A stretch of 64,000 nt of DNA from the NCBI RefSeq assembly GCF_030265065.1, contig NC_080416.1, positions 7,501 to 71,500 on the forward strand, written 5' to 3'. Both the position numbers and the translations under genes were made by a program. Source of the stretch: Corythoichthys intestinalis. Its lineage: Eukaryota > Chordata > Actinopteri > Syngnathiformes > Syngnathidae. This document shows positions 35,301 through 45,896 of this stretch, piece after piece (the stretch's first letter is position 1; the number at the start of each line of letters is the position of its first letter). The notes beneath the pieces are model-generated. The model was given only the letters and a program-made list of their open reading frames with translations, searched no databases and was not told the origin of the DNA.

Positions 35301-38300
35301 TGACCCTGTCAGTCAAAATGACAGACAACGAAAAAGTCTAGCGCAACCTCTGACGCCTTATGCATTTTATACTCTGCAACACTCCCGGGAAAAGTACTGT
35401 AAACAGCACCAATTGGAGAACCTTCTGAAAGCAATTTGTATAGAAATTTCCTTTGTATGTACTGCGTGGTGTAATAGAGATGTGACAGAAATGAGCTAAA
35501 ATTGCATCTCTGTTAAAAGTTTACCACCAAATAGTGTGAAGGACCGTAGTCCTCTTGTGATGATGTCATCAAAGCAACACTACTGGCTCGCCGCCAACAT
35601 GTCCACGCTATTTTCAGCTATCCAAGAAATACATGAACGAAGGGAAATAAAAGAAATTTGCTTCATCGGTGCTACACGCACGTTTCCATTGATGTCCCGC
35701 GTCACAGCCAGTTCAGCGCAGTAAAGCCTGCGTGCGAGTCGTTTGGAGTTTAATGGGAGCCAACGGTAAACAAATACTGTTTAAATGCATTTGCAATACT
35801 TCCCTTCCTCTTTTTGTCACATTATTTTCTCTGCCGCTCGCTCGAATCCGCTCGTCGCACAAGAAAACAACTGCTCTTATTTTAAGGAGCGGGAGAGGTG
35901 GTAAAAGCTCTCATAGTTTTCGTTTTTGTCGTCGTTGTCAACTAAAGTTCCGCACAAACGTATATCGAGAGGATCTCCTTTAGTTTAGCCATCGGAGGCG
36001 CGACTTTTCAAGTCTCCCGACTTCCCAGAAAGCCCATTCATATCGCTTTCTTAGGCCGCGTCTACTCCGCCCGACAGAACGCTACGACGACGCTCGCTGC
36101 CGTCGGGGACGCGCCCTCCCGTGGGCAGGGGCGGATCCAGAAAAATATTTATGGGGTGGCCATAGGGGGCAGGAACTTTTTCAGGGGTTGTCAAATATTT
36201 CACCATGTTTAGTACATCTCACATTTAACACAACCGGTTCCAAAGAATTTTTTTTTAAAATACAAATTTGTTTTTATATGTGTGACAGTTTTGTTGATGA
36301 AACATCCCATTTTTTGAATGAAGACAATTTTTCGACAAAAAGGGATATTGAAATTCTAACTCTAGGGTTTCCCCTACATATTAATTATTGTGGCGCACCG
36401 CTACAACAAAATAAAAGCTGCCACGCCGTTCAAAAGAGATGTTTGGGAAAGTCAAAAAAAATTTCCTTTAAGGCAGTTTCAAACTAGCAGCAGCCTAGTG
36501 TGAAGGGTTCAGCGGCAACCTATTCATTGTGTATTGTCATGCCCGTAACTCTGCGAGGCCCCCTTAAGAGAGATACAGACGAGGAGCTGTGACGTAGAGG
36601 GAAGCGAGTTAGCGGTCGCATGTCACGGAAGCCCACTGTTATTATGTTTTTGTTTTTCTTTATTATTCTTGCCACAAAAAAGTGGGTAAGCCAATACAGA
36701 CTCCTCTCCTTCTTCCCCCCCCATCCGGGCATTGCAGTATTTCGGATCGGACTTTTCGGCAAAAGTAAGCAGTGGACAGCCGTCTTGGACGGCACGGCAA
36801 GTTTGAATGAAATTGCGCCAAGAGGCGTGGAGTGCGCCGCCGCGCTAATATCAAAAAACGCGTTCAATAGCAGTGGGGCAAGCGTACTTATGACATCTGG
36901 TACCAGGCCGTTTCGGCGGACGCAGTCGCGGCTGACGAAACCTCGATAGATGCGCTCTTTTAGCTTTGGGACACTTGAAAAATGACTCTCATACTTCTCC
37001 TTGCTAAGCTAATTGCTACCTCAATGTGCGTTTGTGTGGTAATGGGAGTTCATGAACAACAACGACAACAAAAATATTCACCTTCTCACCCAAACTAGTA
37101 AAACTCTTTACACGGCAAGTAGAATTTCCCCCTACTCCTTGAAAGGGATCCATTACAAGGGCGTAGGTTTGGTCTCAATATTGGTAGGCACGATATAACA
37201 GCATAACGTGCATGTACACTTTTTGCTGGGGCGGACATTACCGTAATAAGACCCAACAGATTGGGTGAAGGGGGGTCAGGGCTACATTTCACCACCAATT
37301 TGAACCTAATTAATGGATAAGCTAAATGATCAATGCAAAAATAAATCTGTATTGACGTACCAACTTTCACACTGCAAATTTAGAACGTTTCAATATGGTG
37401 ATTTTTCTGAAATCTATTCAAATCATTTTCTCCGTCTTGTTTTGAGTGTTAAAGACTAGTTAACAGATTAATGGGTCAGATTATTCAATTTACTTGAAGT
37501 AAATGTTGCATTTGTTCTTATTAAGCCTATACATCTAAAGGTTGGTCATTTTTCAACATAATCAAGGGGAAAAAAGCTTTCAAATAATGTGTTGAACAAT
37601 ATCGCTTGTTGAATTGAGAGCATTCCTGACGAAAAAAAACCTTTTTTTTTTTTGCTTCAAATGTGTTAAAACAGTCGTATTATTACATAGAATAATGTAA
37701 CTGTAATCAGCTACGCATTTTACGTACATGAACCTGGCTATTTCAAATAGATCTTTGTTATGGTTCTTTTTGGGAAGCAAAATGTGGAAAAAAAAAAAAG
37801 TCATATGACATGACGCAATTTTGCCGTGGCATTCAAAAAATCCTAGGGGAAACACTGAACCCTATTGCATCTTGATCGAATGACATTCAATTTTGCTTAA
37901 CTGTAGAGCTGAAACAAATACTGGAGTTTAAAAACGGATCCGAGTCATTTTATTCACCTCGAGGAATCATTTTATTTTGCCAGCTCTAAGTGTCATGTTT
38001 TGTCCAGACTACTTTTAATGCGGGGTGAAAAAAAATACAAAATAATACCGTACATCGTCAGTTTTAGCTCAGTAGTCATTGCTGGATAAAACAGCAAGTA
38101 GCACTGGTCCCTAATGTGCTCCAATACATACATTTCTTTTGAACACTGCAAAAACTCAAAAACCTATCAGGATTTACAGTTTAGACCAGACATGTCCAAA
38201 GTCCGGCCCGGGGTCCAAATGCGGCCCGTGGTCAAATGTCATCCGGCCCCCAGCTTCTGTCATAAAATCAATAACGTCTGGCCCGCACACAGACTTAATA

Positions 38301-41300
38301 AATTGGTCAGTAGTACCGCTACCAGCATATGAAATAGCTTAAACACTAAATGCTGCTCCTCATTTACCAACTAAAAGGCAGCAGCGCTCTAAGCAACATT
38401 ACCCCGCGTGACCCTTTACTTCCAATTTTCTAAAATGGCGACAATGAACAAAACAAAACAAAAAAAAGAAAGTTGACTGCGATGGCCAACGCTTCAAGGA
38501 TAGATGGAAATTGGACTATTTCTTCACTAAAATACGCAACAACTGTGTCTGCCTTATTTGCAAAGAGACAGCCGCTGTTGAGTTCAATCTGAGGCGATAT
38601 TACCAAACAAGACACGCTGACATGTACGACAAGATTATAGGGAAGATAGGCAGCGAGAAATTGAAGCAACTTGAAGCTAGTTTAATTTCACAGCAGCAGT
38701 ATTTTGCAAGAGCCTGAGAGTGGAAAGAGAACGCAACAAAGGCGAGTTGTTGAAATGATGAACTATAACATAATAAAGCGAATGTGACACACAGAATGGA
38801 TTGCTAAAATATATTGTTCTACGTAAAGGACGTCAGCCAAGGTCGGCCCCCCACATTTTTGCCACACCCAATCTGGCCCTCTTTGCAAAAAGTTTGGACA
38901 CCCCTGGTTTAGACTAACTTCAAAATAGCTTGACACAAATGGAAATTCAATTGAAACACGTGGGGAAAAACACCTAGCTTTTAAGTGATGTGTGTTGTCA
39001 AGCGCAATGACATTTTTAGGTAAGATTTTTTTTTTTTGTTTAATAAGATGTAGAGGTTTTATGAGTAAAAGCAGTGAATTTGTCTTTTTTTTTTTTATTA
39101 TTCTAGTCACATCTGAGATGCAATTGTTGGCTGTTTTCAACAATGTACATCGAAAATAAAGACATTGATTGACTGAAAATGGTTTAATATTAGATGAAAT
39201 GTCTCATTTTCGCATGTATGTTTATAATTGCTCTTTACCTTAAAAAAAAAAAAAAAAAAAGTTTTATCCGATGGCATGATCAATCGATAGAATTTTCAGT
39301 CGATTACTAAAATATTCGATAGCTGCAGCCCTACTTAACTAAATGATATAGTATTGATCGATATCAACTCATTTTTGGTGGCTCCGCCCCTGCCCGTCAA
39401 GTTTCAGAATCGGCACCTTTCAAACTCAATTTCTCCACCCTCCGGGGCATTCTTTTGAAAATAATGAAATCAAATTTAAAATGAAAAAAAAAAAAACACG
39501 ATATATACGCATGTGTATTTTTTGTTTTTCGGCCAGGTTTTTCCAATATTCGGCCAAGAATATAGCTTTCCGTACATCCCAAATACATAACAGTAAATGC
39601 AGTATAGTACAAAAGTTTGGACGCACCTTGTCATTCGTGCATTTTCAATACTATTTCCATTGTAAATTCTCACTGAAGGTCATACAACTATGAGTGAACA
39701 TGTGTAGAATCATGTACTTGGCAAAAAGAAAGTGAAATAACTAAAAACAGGCATAATATTCTTGTAGTAACCACCCATTGCTCTGATGACTTTCACCTAA
39801 AATGGTTTTCGACTCCACAGGTATTCCTTTTCCGGGTTCCTTTGTCCAATATCAATGGGGTTGGGACTTTCATTTGGGTTGTACTGTATCTAGGGCAATA
39901 GTCACAAATTTAGGGTTATTTTATTCCCCCGGTATCGGATCCCCACTCGAAATTGCAAAAATATGCCATCCCTAGCTGATGGAAGACTACTTCCAGCCCT
40001 AAAATAAACATGTAGGGTAGCTACCGGTACATAAGCGCAATTCCTGGGCTTAAGATAATGTAACTGACAAGCATTTCCCCAACACCGGCCATAAGAAGCA
40101 GTCAACGGCGAAACACGCGCCTTTTATTTCTTTTGCCACTCAAAAAACAACGTGGCCTCTCTCTGACGTCAACTCCGCGTCCGCACTCACAGGAATAATC
40201 CAAATTAGATTTAGGTCGATAAATGATGCAAACAAACAAACAAACAAAAAACCTATCAAGTTGAATGCTTTTTAAGGCCATTTGAATGACTTCTCTTTTT
40301 AATGAACCGTATAAACCCCGATCAAAGCGGCAGCTTTCCAAAATAGAAACGAGCACGCACCTCCATGAGCGGCGACGTGTCAAAGGTGAAGCTTTGGTTG
40401 CTGAGAATGTTTTGCAGGTTTTCCAGACTGTTGTCAATGGTTTCGATGTGATCGGACAGCTCGGACCTGAAAAAGCACGACGCGTGCGGTAAGCGCTTCC
40501 GTTTTATGATGGCGGCGCATTCCGTCTACTCACTTATCGATACACGCCAGCGTCTGACAGGTCGGCGCCGTATCGGCGGCGGGGCGAGGACCGGCGGCTG
40601 GAAGGGGAGGAGGAGGACAGGTTTTCGCTTGGTATTTTTCGGACCGGTCGGACCGCGAGACCCACTCGCCTGTTATCGCGCCGGCGTCGTTATCCCGCAG
40701 GATGGAGTCGATGAAGGTGGCGGGCGAAAGGGGCGTGTCTCCGGACGGAAGCGCCTCGGGGGCCGGCGCTCGTTCCTCCTCGCCGTCGCTCGCCTTCCTG
40801 CCGACGGGAGAAAAACGGGACCAATTTCGACGGGCTTTCCGGACGGGCCCGAACCGATCCGCGCGGGCGTTTTGCATTTCCGCGGCGGAATTCAGAGGCT
40901 GTCATTTTTTTCCCCCGCGGCCTATCTCGCGGGTGGAGTCGTCGCGCAAACGAACGGCTCTCTGACGCCGCCCGGAATCGCCGTCGGCTCGCCGCTCACC
41001 CCGCTTCCGTCCATTCGCCGAGCGCCTCCTCGGCAGAGGTCAGCTCCGTCACGTCGGAGATGACCGGTCCGGAGGATTCCGTCGGGAAGAGAGAGGGCGC
41101 CGCCTGAACGGAGAAGGGCCTAGCGTACTTGGGCAGGGAGTGGGCGGAGCCGGCGTCGTTCAGCATCAGCGGGCTGCTGAGGCAGACAGCAAACGGTCAG
41201 ACGGCGGCGGCGGCACAAAAGGCGCGGCGGAGGCAAACTCGCAGTTTTCTCTTGACTCCCACGATCCCGTTGGACTGGACCAGCGACACCAGGAAGTGGA

Positions 41301-42430
41301 TCAGCTGTTGGAGACAAAGTCATTGGCGACCTTCCAAAGAAGGACGACGCGAGGCGACGCGACGCAGACGGCTTCACCTTGTTGACCATTTTCTGTTGAT
41401 GAGCGTGTTTCTGTCTCAGACACACCACCTCCCTCCACAAGGCCTCGTTCTCACTGAAAGGCAAAAAAGGTTAGGCTGGAGCTCCCGGACGGAAAGCGCG
41501 GAGCGGGCGGTCTTTACTGTTTCATGGCGTTGATTTTGGAGTCCATGGTCTCCTGCTTTCCCTTCATGGCCTGCACGTCATCGAGAAGCTTGCCGACCCC
41601 GCGCGAGGAGATCTGGCTCTCGTCTTGACGCGCCGCGGACACCTTCGAACGGATGCCGTCAGTCGGGCCGCGTTGTCGCGGGCGGGCGGCCATACGTACG
41701 TTGGTGACTTTGCGTTTGATGTTCTCCAGCAAGCGCTCCTGGCCTCTGACAAAGTAGAGGTGTTGGAACTCGGTGTCGTCTTTCTCGGGTTTCAGCAAAC
41801 CGCCCTGCTCCATGTGGACCACCTTCCGGAAGCCGTCTTGAGGGGAGGGGAGGGGTGGGTTGGTTGGTAGAGGGCTTAAATGATGAAGCTCGAAGCTTAG
41901 TCGCGGCTTGAGACGCCACTCACACATGTTGAGCTGTCGGATGAAGCTAGCCATGTTGTTGTGCTTGAAAAACTTGGGAAGGACCTCTTTGGAGAAACGA
42001 CCCTGATCATAGACGTGGAAACTGCTCCCGCTCTGACGGACCGACAAAAGAGAAAAAAGTTCAAGAAAGTGGCAGGAATGATTTCCATTTTGAAAAACGG
42101 CGTTGCGCAAAAGTTCCCTTTTACACTGTGGAAGTGATCTCTGTGATAAGTTTTCAGACTCGAGCTGCCTAGCATGAAAAGCCATTAGAATGTCCGCAGG
42201 CTTTTTCTAGTAGGCTATCGGGGCTGTCGGCGTAGCTAGCGGCCCCTAGCAGCCCCGTCTGTCTTGGTGCGACTCGAGCAAATTCAGTGCGGTGTCGTTC
42301 GTACCGGGCTCCAGCAGATGAGCGCGTCCGTGGAGGGGTCTTCCACCAAAGTCCACAGCTTGGTGAGGAAGGCCGGGACGTTGCCGGACGCCAGCGGCGA
42401 GTTTTCCAGCGAACTTCTCGGGTACGCCAT
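32362..42430 (-). CDS. hsf1: Heat shock factor 1
   Basis: Trimeric transcription factor that activates heat-shock genes in the nucleus. Exons (minus strand): 42430-42305, 42032-41924, 41836-41700, 41642-41518, 41453-41378, 41304-41243, 41173-41000, 40797-40670, 40597-40534, 40466-40361, 32767-32714, 32630-32582, 32495-32362. The phases all agree and give 447 residues. The winged-helix DNA-binding domain is at about residues 16-121 ([35 protein letters not shown]). The HR-A/B trimerisation coiled coil is at about 135-200 ([20 protein letters not shown]). HR-C is at about 334-366 ([20 protein letters not shown]), and a C-terminal activation region with GKQLVQY follows. HSF1 is preferred over HSF2/HSF4 by [26 protein letters not shown] and HR-C (HSF4 lacks it). 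It is shorter than mammalian HSF1 (529). The VKEEPPSP-type sumoylation site is not seen. Two introns appear to use GC donors. The HR-C to C-terminus intron is 7.6 kb and full of transposons. Confidence 0.95.
32925..33838 (+). repeat. Unclassified dispersed repeat, copy 2 (hsf1 intron)
   Basis: Collinear with 10206-10980 over about 800 bases, with small indels. It stops at 'tgtgttttccgcc', where the hAT element at 33840 is inserted. A short Tc1-end-like piece ('gtgtactcacttttgtgata', about 33155) lies inside it and is absent from copy 1. Confidence 0.7.
33840..35352. mobile_element. hAT-like element in hsf1 intron, same family as 27218-29046
   Basis: Begins 'caggggtcgcgttaaccgaa' and ends 'aaagtctagcgcaacctctg', as in the copy nested in gene C. 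The flanks 'tttccgcc' and 'acgcctta' match only partly, so the target duplication is eroded. The interior carries a long inverted repeat (34345-35143). No transposase is seen. Confidence 0.75.
34345..35143. repeat. Long inverted repeat (fold-back element)
   Basis: The arm at about 34345-34640 ('tgcgttattagcgcctagct', 'atgatcggttttctctctgc') is repeated in reverse complement at about 34838-35143, with a spacer of about 200 bases. The motif 'attcatactacaggtcttaa' occurs twice in direct orientation at the left side (34066 and 34661, the first with 'gttcatac'). It could fold into a long hairpin. It may be a fold-back transposon. Confidence 0.7.
35353..36117. other. hsf1 intron sequence, nothing recognised
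   Basis: No exon, element end or RNA is supported here. The frames are short and show no family features. Confidence 0.45.
37904..39333. mobile_element. Middle nested hAT element
   Basis: Ends 'tagagctgaaacaaatact' and 'atattcgatagctgcagcccta' pair as imperfect inverted repeats. The flanks CTTAACTG and CTTAACTA match in seven of eight bases. The same family lies at 62207-63196 in lrp12. A BED-finger hAT element (38187-38906) is inserted into it. Confidence 0.7.
38187..38906 (+). mobile_element. Innermost hAT element with BED zinc-finger remnant
   Basis: The flanks carry a perfect 8-bp duplication GTTTAGAC (38179-38186 and 38907-38914). The ends are 'cagacatgtccaaagtccgg' and 'agtttggacacccctg'. 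At 38475-38717 a frame reads [15 protein letters not shown], then [20 protein letters not shown] and [10 protein letters not shown]. This is a BED-type finger (C-x2-C and a downstream His) as found at the N-terminus of Charlie/ZBED-type hAT transposases. It stops soon after, so only the DNA-binding part remains. The deletion derivative at 1431-1746 has the same ends. Confidence 0.8.
39597..39895. mobile_element. Tc1/mariner fragment
   Basis: 'cagtatagtacaaaagtttg' followed by 'gacgcacctt' resembles the terminal repeat of fish Tc1-like elements. The right part ends near 'ttgggttgtactgtatc'. No coding remnant is visible. Confidence 0.4.
40598..40669 (-). other. 72-bp candidate GC-AG intron in hsf1
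   Basis: Read on the minus strand, the exon ends ATAACAG and the intron starts GCGAGT. It ends with a pyrimidine tract and CCAG before CCGCCGG. Removing it keeps the frame (72 = 24 codons), so it could also be retained. Its translation, rich in Ser/Arg and then a Pro run, does not resemble HSF1, which favours an intron. Confidence 0.55.
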
Positions 42431-43202
42431 CCGTCGTCGTCCTAGCAAGGCCGAGCTAGGGGTCCGGAAAACGCACCCGCGCGCACCGCGTAGCCGCCAA
42501 AAAGTCGTCGGCCAAGCGCCCAGCGTCTCCCAAAAGTTACAATACGGACCTCGCAGACCGGACGGCTAAATCTGGTCAAAATGCCAAATAGGCAACTGCG
42601 TAGCAACAAAACCGTCGCCTGTTGATGACGTCAACATTCGGCTTCTTCCGCAATAAATAAAAAAAAATCTCATCCCAAGGCTACAATGGCCAAAAGACTT
42701 TGCAAATACAGCTTGTGTAGAAAATATCCCCGACCCTTTTTATATTAATTTTTCTTGTTGTAAATTTGTTGATTGTTGTTGTAAATTTGTTGATTGTATG
42801 AGACTTGTTCGCCCCATATTTGTGTTTGTATTTGTGTGAATAAAGTTATTCCAAAAAATCAAATGCTTGAGATTGAAGCATACGACAAATTAGGCAATCA
42901 GATTAACACATAAGGGAACAACAGCCCGGAGGAATCAATTCATTATAAAATGTCAGGCCAAGCAATTCGCCGTCCACAAACGATATTTGCCCTTTCACAA
43001 AACCTGAGGCAAGCACACAAAAAGGGGGGGTGGGGGGGGGGTCACTATTTATCCATTTTACACAGTTCATTTAATGTTCGTATTCTCAGCTCGATGTCAT
43101 TTTAGTGGCGAAAGGTACCGTCCTTCTCTGAGAGGGAGCGGAGCGCTTTGCTTTTGCGCGCGGTCAGCTGACGTCCGTCTCACGTGACGAGTCACAACAA
43201 AA
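42431..43202. promoter_or_regulatory. Divergent hsf1-glmp promoter region
   Basis: The start codons of hsf1 (minus) and glmp (plus) are 772 bases apart, so both genes are driven from this interval. The glmp-proximal 80 bases contain two palindromic E-boxes: GTCAGCTGAC (43163-43172) and TCACGTGAC (43180-43188). The middle holds AT-rich spacer and a poly-G run at about 43024-43041. I saw no clear array of GAA/TTC heat-shock elements. Confidence 0.55.
43180..43188 (+). promoter_or_regulatory. CLEAR-like E-box upstream of glmp
   Basis: TCACGTGAC matches nine of ten positions of the CLEAR motif GTCACGTGAC, bound by TFEB/TFE3, the regulators of lysosomal genes. It lies 14 bases before the glmp start codon. 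GLMP is a lysosomal protein, so the site makes biological sense. Its use is inferred, not shown. Confidence 0.55.
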
Positions 43203-45436
43203 ATGGCGGCCGCTAGGATCGCGGGCGCCGCTACGCTTCTGTCCGTCATCCTGCCGGCTTTATGTGCCGCCTTCAGCAGAAAAGTAAGACCGCGTCGTCG
43301 CCGTCGCTCCGCCGGTCGGTCGGTCGGTCACGCGCTCGTTTGATCGACGGACGTGGTCGAACGTGATGAATGTGGCTTCTTGTGCCGACTACGCCAGTTG
43401 TCCGTGGAGTTGAACCCGGGCTCGTCGAGCCGCCCGCCGGGGGGTGACCTGTTGCACATCAGGGCGCTGGGCGACAACGACACGCTGCACTTCCTCTTCT
43501 GCAGCCGGGGGGCGCCCACGCTCCTCTTGGTCCACACCAACCTCACGTCCTCTTACGTCAAGGTGAGTGACGTCATACAAGCCGTTCCGATGCTGCGTTC
43601 GAGGAAGGTGGCAAGTCGGGAGTTTTCCTTTTTTTTTTTTTTGTAAAGTCGGGAGTTTTCCTACCACCGCCAAGGCAAAATATCATCGGAACGCCACTCG
43701 AACTGGCCGCGAAGTCGAAGCCCCTTCAATCTGACATCACACGACAAAATGGCGCTCGACAATGTATTGATGACACAAACTTTGAGATGTTTTTTTTTTT
43801 TTTCATACAGTGAATTAAAGCAATTTTTTTTTACTTTCACCAAGGATGTCATTAAGGCAGGCAGTGTTGCGTGCTATTTATCTCAGCTGTCATTTTTCCT
43901 CCATCGTACCGCTGCTTACGAGAAGGCCGATTTGCCGGAGGTCAAAATGTCTTTTAATGGCCAAAATAAGATAAAAAAAAAACTTGTCCCCGATCAACCG
44001 TCTTAGTTGTTTACTTTCGCTCGGAACGCTTTGAGGCGGCGACCGGTACCGTCCGCCTTCCCGCCTTCCTCGAATATTCCAACCCCGACATCTCCCCTAC
44101 TCGTCAGGTGAACTGGACGCTCTTCTTGAGCGCCAACAGCAGCGGCGGCTTGCGGGTGGAGCCGGAGAGCGGCGTGACGGGCAGCGTGGCGTTGGTCTTC
44201 ACCAGGGTCAGATACCTTTTCGTTATATAGAATATTCTCTATGATGGCCGGCTGGATTTTTATGAACGTTGTCATCCCGTCAGCTGTTGGAATACCGAGA
44301 CCTCAACCAAACCGGGGAAGCGGCCTTCGACGCCTTCCCGCCCTACCGGCTGGACGAGGTCGCGTGGTCCCCGATGACGCCGTCGGGGGCCGCGGCTCGA
44401 CTGTGCGGCGCCTTGGCCGGCGGTTCCGTTTGTCTGGACGTACGTCGGCGGCCGCCGGACCGTTTCGCGCGGCCGACGCGTCACCGCTCTCCTCTTTCTG
44501 TCCGTCGGCAGCTGTCGGCGTTCGAGTCGGAGGGGCGCGCCGCGCTCTGGCCCCGCCTCCTCCATACGGCCAATTCCTCACAGCTGGCGCTGCGGCTGGA
44601 CGGTCTGGCGGCCAGGTCGGCCGGCTCGCGCTTCCTGTTGGAGCTCCGGACGCTGAGCGGAGCCGCTCCCCTGGACGCCGTTCACATTCGCCGCTCCATA
44701 GACGACGAGTTCACGCCGTCCATCTTTAAGGTGCGTTTTAGGGGCGCGGGAGTGTCATTTAGCACGACGAACACCGACGTTAGCTCCGAACGAAACGTCC
44801 CGATTCCTCTCTTGAGACTCAAGTGGCAAAAGCCGGCTCCGGTCAATAAGGGCCGGAGAAGCGACGCTCGCTTCTGACGAGAGGGACGCGGGCCCACCTC
44901 GCGAGGATCTGACGCTCGATCCCCCTCGCAGGCGTCGGAGTGGACGTCGGGCTCCGACGAGAGCCCGGCCGAGGGGCGCGGCTTCGTCTTTTGGAAGCGG
45001 GTGGCTTATCGGCGAGCGGCGCCCACGCCGGAGGACGCCGTGCCGTGCCGCCACTCGGAACCGCGGCCCGGGAGCGGACGGGGCTCGGCGGAGGTCAGCG
45101 GCCTGGCGCGGGCTTTCTTCGGCGCCGACCGCGGCGACTCCGGGCTCAACTTGAGCTTCGGCCTGGCGGGCGAGCCCTTCTACAACGCTACGGCCTTCCT
45201 CAGCTGGTGAGTCGCTCCCTTTAGGGAAAGGCGCAGCGCAGCCTTTTTACGGGTGTTTCGGCAGGACCGTCGCGGTGGGCGTGGGCCGACCCCCCGCCGA
45301 CGCCTTCTCCCCGCTGGTGGCGGCCGTCATGGCGGCGGGTTTGGGCGCGCCACTGCTCATCCTGCTGACGGGCGGCGTCTACGTGGCCGCGCGCAAGAGG
45401 TCGGCGTCTCCGCCCGGCTACCGGCCCGTCAACTGA
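43203..45436 (+). CDS. glmp: Glycosylated lysosomal membrane protein
   Basis: Type I lysosomal membrane protein, accessory subunit of the MFSD1 transporter in mammals. Exons: 43203-43283, 43398-43562, 44108-44206, 44284-44439, 44512-44730, 44932-45206, 45265-45436, giving 388 residues (human 406). The signal peptide is IAGAATLLSVILPALCAAF. The luminal domain has several N-glycosylation sequons (NDT, NLT, NWT, NQT, NLS, NAT). Recognisable blocks are VELNPG, HIRALGDNDTLHFLFCS and LVHTNLTSSYVKVNWT. A single transmembrane helix lies near the C-terminus (VAAVMAAGLGAPLLILLTGG), followed by a short tail ending PPGYRPVN that could hold a tyrosine-type sorting signal. The exon 3 donor (gtcaga) is weak, but the phase requires it. 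The first intron after exon 2 contains a MITE fragment. Polyadenylation signal AATAAA at 45492. Confidence 0.92.
43590..43755. repeat. MITE fragment in glmp intron
   Basis: 'gatgctgcgttcgaggaagg' and 'ggcaagtcgggagttttcc' resemble the ends of the MITE at 4441-4983. The second phrase occurs twice around a poly-T. The right end is not clear. Confidence 0.4.
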
Positions 45437-45491
45437 CCTGGCGGCGGGCGGGAACTTTTACCGCTTTTATCGTGTCCTAAAGTTTTATACA

Positions 45492-45497
45492 AATAAA
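45492..45497 (+). terminator. Polyadenylation signal of glmp
   Basis: AATAAA, 55 bases after the glmp stop codon. Confidence 0.75.
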
Positions 45498-45499
45498 AA

Positions 45500-45896
45500 T
45501 GTTTTCACTACGGATGGACGATTGTCGTGTGTCAAAACATTTGACGGACGGCGCGGAACTGTTTGGAAGCGGTGTACAGAATGCCAGTGACTAGCGCTGA
45601 CGGTCATTGCCTAGAGGGCTTTTATTTCTTCCGACAGAGTAGCTTTGTTGCACAAATGAACCCAAGAAAGCAAAGCTTATCCTGTCCAGCTTTCATAGAA
45701 TAAAACCTAACCGTGTGGACGTTAACTGTCAAAATAGTCCAAATAGACAACCGGCTTCAACTCCCAGCAGACACTTGACGGGACTCGCGCCTTTCCCAGA
45801 GGTTTTCTTCTGCTCGCACAAGGAAAGATTGACTTCCCCGCAGAGATTGGCCCGAAATCCGACATCCAAAAGTTTTGAATTCCAATCGGTTCGACG
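45500..45896. other. Between convergent glmp and jtb
   Basis: Spacer covering the 3' untranslated regions of the two convergent genes. No further exon is seen. Confidence 0.5.

Larger units (their letters stand above)
36126..39392. mobile_element. Outer hAT-like element in hsf1 intron
   Basis: Starts 'caggggcggatccagaaaaa' and ends 'ttggtggctccgcccctg', inverted at the tips. The flanks CCCGTGGG and CCCGTCAA share five of eight bases, a decayed target duplication. Most of the right half is a second hAT element with a third inside it. Confidence 0.55.

Noticed and set aside
40506-41063. Plus-strand frame of 185 codons
   Set aside because: Antisense to hsf1 exons 7-9 and their introns. The minus-strand exons close in phase and match HSF1.
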